From: Rhizobacter sp. AJA081-3
GTDB taxonomy: Bacteria; Pseudomonadota; Gammaproteobacteria; Burkholderiales; Burkholderiaceae_C
DNA: 64,000 nt
NCBI RefSeq assembly: GCF_017795745.1
Contig: NZ_CP059067.1
Location: forward strand, 372,001-436,000
Direction: 5' to 3'
Under the pieces are notes generated by a model. It was not told where the DNA came from and did no database searches. It saw only the letters and a list, made by a program, of their open reading frames with translations. Position numbers and translations under genes: made by a program. Shown one piece after another: positions 59,614 through 64,000 of this stretch. Each line of letters starts with the position of its first letter. Within the stretch, counting starts at the first letter, position 1.

Positions 59614-60876
59614 ATGGCCATTTCACTGCGGGCCGCCGGCATCGGCGCGATCGCCCTGGGCACGGCGCTCGCCGGGGCCTACCAGCTCGGGCGCAGCAAC
59701 GGCGGCGGTGCCGCGAGCGTGGCGGCGGGAGCCGCCGCGCCGGCGGCCCTGGCTGCTGCACCGGCGGCACCCGCAGCACCAGCCGCATCAGGCGCACTGC
59801 CGGCCGGCCACCCGGCGGCTGCCGAGCCGCAGCGCGAAGGCAAGCTCGCGCCCGACCCGACGCAGAAGTTCACCCACTTCCGGGTCGGCAACAAGAACGT
59901 CAAGCGCTTGTTCGTCGACGGCGACACCGTGTGGGTGGGCACCTCCGGCGGCGCGGTGCGCTACGACACGCGCACCGACGAGTACAAGCTGTTCGACACC
60001 AAGAGCGGGCTGCTGTCCAACGGCGTGTTCCACGTCGGCAAGGTCGGCGAGCGCATCGCCGTGGGCACCTACGGCGGCGGGCTGTCGCTGCTCGATGCGA
60101 AGACCGAACAATGGGACACCTACAACATCCCCGAGGGCCTGGGCGACGCCTTCGTCTACGACGTGCTGAAGGCGAAGAACGGCGACGTCTGGATCGCCAC
60201 CTGGTCGGGCGTGAACCGCGTCAGGGGCGGCGACCTGAAGGACCGCTCGAAGTGGGAGCTGCACACGGTCGAGAGCACGAAGGGCGGCCTGCCCAACGAC
60301 TGGGTCTACGGGCTGGCCGAAGGCCGCAACGGCGAGATCTGGCTCGGCACCGAAGGCGGCCTCGCGCACTTCAAGGAAGGCCGCTGGGAGAACTGGAACC
60401 ATGCGCGCGGGCTGGGTGCCGATTACGAGAAGGTCAAGAACGACATCCAGTACAAGAACGACCCGTCGAAGGTTTCCGAGCACCACGCCAAGCAGAAGCA
60501 GGAGATGGGGCTGGACAAGATCGACGTCGCCTACAACCCGAACTACATCGTCTCGCTGGCCGTCGATGCGCAGGGCGTGGTGTGGGCCGGCACCTGGGGC
60601 GGCGGGCTGTCGCGCTACGACGGCAAGGCCTGGACCCAGTACACCGTGGCCGAGGGCCTGCCCGGAAACCACGTCTTCATGCTGCACATCGACCCGAAGG
60701 GCGTGATGTGGGTCGGAACCAACAACGGCCTGGCGAAGATGCAGGACGGCAAGTTCAAGGTGCTCACCACGCAGGACGGCCTGTTCAACAACGCCGTGTT
60801 CTCGATGACCACCGCGCGCGACGGCACGCTGTGGGTCGGCAGCTTCGGCGGGGTGGCGCGCATCAAGCCTTCCTGA
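59614..60876 (+). CDS. Exported beta-propeller protein with Ala/Pro-rich N-terminus
   Basis: This 420-residue protein has an N-terminal helix (AGIGAIALGTALAGAYQLG), an Ala/Pro-rich stretch of about 40 residues, then a Reg_prop propeller: DTVWVGTSGGAVRYDTRTDEYKL, NGEIWLGTEGGLAHFKEGRWENW, QGVVWAGTWGGGLSRYDGKAWTQY. It is a paralogue of the preceding protein. ATG 59614 is chosen because AAAGGAAG lies just upstream; an ATG at 59599 would precede that site. The hybrid sensor kinase gene begins 13 bp after it, so they are probably one operon. Confidence 0.82.
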   Translation: MAISLRAAGIGAIALGTALAGAYQLGRSNGGGAASVAAGAAAPAALAAAPAAPAAPAASGALPAGHPAAAEPQREGKLAPDPTQKFTHFRVGNKNVKRLFVDGDTVWVGTSGGAVRYDTRTDEYKLFDTKSGLLSNGVFHVGKVGERIAVGTYGGGLSLLDAKTEQWDTYNIPEGLGDAFVYDVLKAKNGDVWIATWSGVNRVRGGDLKDRSKWELHTVESTKGGLPNDWVYGLAEGRNGEIWLGTEGGLAHFKEGRWENWNHARGLGADYEKVKNDIQYKNDPSKVSEHHAKQKQEMGLDKIDVAYNPNYIVSLAVDAQGVVWAGTWGGGLSRYDGKAWTQYTVAEGLPGNHVFMLHIDPKGVMWVGTNNGLAKMQDGKFKVLTTQDGLFNNAVFSMTTARDGTLWVGSFGGVARIKPS

Positions 60877-60889
60877 GACGATAGGCGCG

Positions 60890-63655
<2,766 letters not shown>

Positions 63656-63670
63656 GCCCGGAGTGAAGTG

Positions 63671-64000
63671 ATGGCCACGCACGACATGCCGCTGAGCCGG
63701 CGCCAGGCGCTGGCCGCGCTGACCGGCGCGGTGCTGTTGCCGCTTGCCGGTCCGGCTGCGGCCTCGGTGCGGCACGAGCGTCACTTCCTGTTCGGCTCGC
63801 CGGTGGACGTGATGCTGCGGCACGCGCCGGAAGAGGCGGTACAGGCGCCGCTCGATCGGGTGATGCGCGGCCTGCAGCACATCCACGCGCAGTGGAACGC
63901 CTGGAAGCCGGGCGAACTGGGCCGCATCAACCAGGCCTTCCGCGAGGGGCGCAGCGCGCGCGTCACGCCGGCGCTGCTGGCGATGATCCGCTCGGCGGCG
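63671..64000 (+). CDS. apbE: ApbE-like FAD:protein FMN transferase, 3' end outside window
   Basis: Only the first 110 residues are in the window. The protein has a signal with twin arginines (PLSRRQALAALTGAVLLPLA) and the ApbE start HERHFLFGSPVDVMLRHAPE, followed by IHAQWNAWKPGELGRINQAF, which corresponds to the conserved W-x-P-x-S/E-L-x-R-x-N region. ApbE enzymes attach FMN covalently to exported redox proteins, so its presence beside a cytochrome locus suggests flavinylated partners further downstream. The gene starts 15 bp after the hybrid kinase gene. Confidence 0.85.
   Translation, partial: MATHDMPLSRRQALAALTGAVLLPLAGPAAASVRHERHFLFGSPVDVMLRHAPEEAVQAPLDRVMRGLQHIHAQWNAWKPGELGRINQAFREGRSARVTPALLAMIRSAA

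Overview
This window looks like a chromosome segment of a very GC-rich betaproteobacterium of the order Burkholderiales (Rubrivivax/Leptothrix/Piscinibacter-like). The reasons are the base composition, a Bug/TctC-type solute-binding protein, the PACE-type exporter, the NsrR/NnrS nitric-oxide block and long tightly packed operons with 1-4 bp stop/start overlaps. No tRNA, rRNA, CRISPR array, transposase or phage gene was seen.

Region 1 (1-28.3 kb) is mixed metabolism and housekeeping. A truncated class V aminotransferase, a pyruvoyl-dependent arginine decarboxylase and a PACE diamine-exporter homologue overlap as one operon. A LysR regulator faces a Bug-type binding protein and a hippurate-hydrolase-like amidohydrolase. 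A tandem glycine riboswitch follows and precedes a dadA-like amino-acid dehydrogenase, suggesting N-acylglycine use. Next come a GGDEF/EAL protein, a DUF1615 lipoprotein, two lipase-like proteins, a phosphodiesterase-fold protein, dbpA, a BTAD/TPR regulator divergent from a methyltransferase, and a Suv3-like helicase, RIO kinase and YgjP-like protease. Then a nitric-oxide/low-oxygen block (nsrR, nnrS, DUF2249, DUF59 and membrane proteins) carries an FNR box and two NsrR-like sites, followed by a radical SAM protein.

Region 2 (28.4-60.9 kb) is the striking part: a dense extracytoplasmic electron-transfer locus. It encodes eleven c-type cytochromes with 40 CXXCH motifs in total (1 to 11 hemes each), including 4- and 5-heme proteins with an N-terminal TRHNL motif reminiscent of OmcE-type filament cytochromes. 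With them are four NHL beta-propeller lipoproteins, a parvulin-type foldase, an outer-membrane barrel, triheme c7-type proteins in a mirror-image duplication, helical repeat proteins, Sel1 proteins and two further propeller proteins. Maturation genes of both System I (a ccmF-ccmH fusion; ccmI) and System II (resB, ccsA) are present. At least seven good sigma-54 (-24/-12) promoter sequences lie upstream of these genes, two of them back to back. A dyad TTCCCG-N4-CGGGAA sits near three of them. A histidine-kinase-like protein and an NtrC-type activator are encoded inside the locus and are the obvious candidate regulators.

Region 3 (60.9-64 kb) holds a large hybrid sensor kinase and the start of an ApbE-type flavin transferase. 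Two ~627-bp non-coding repeats with terminal inverted repeats (14.2 and 57.0 kb, inverted relative to each other) each lie between two co-directional genes.
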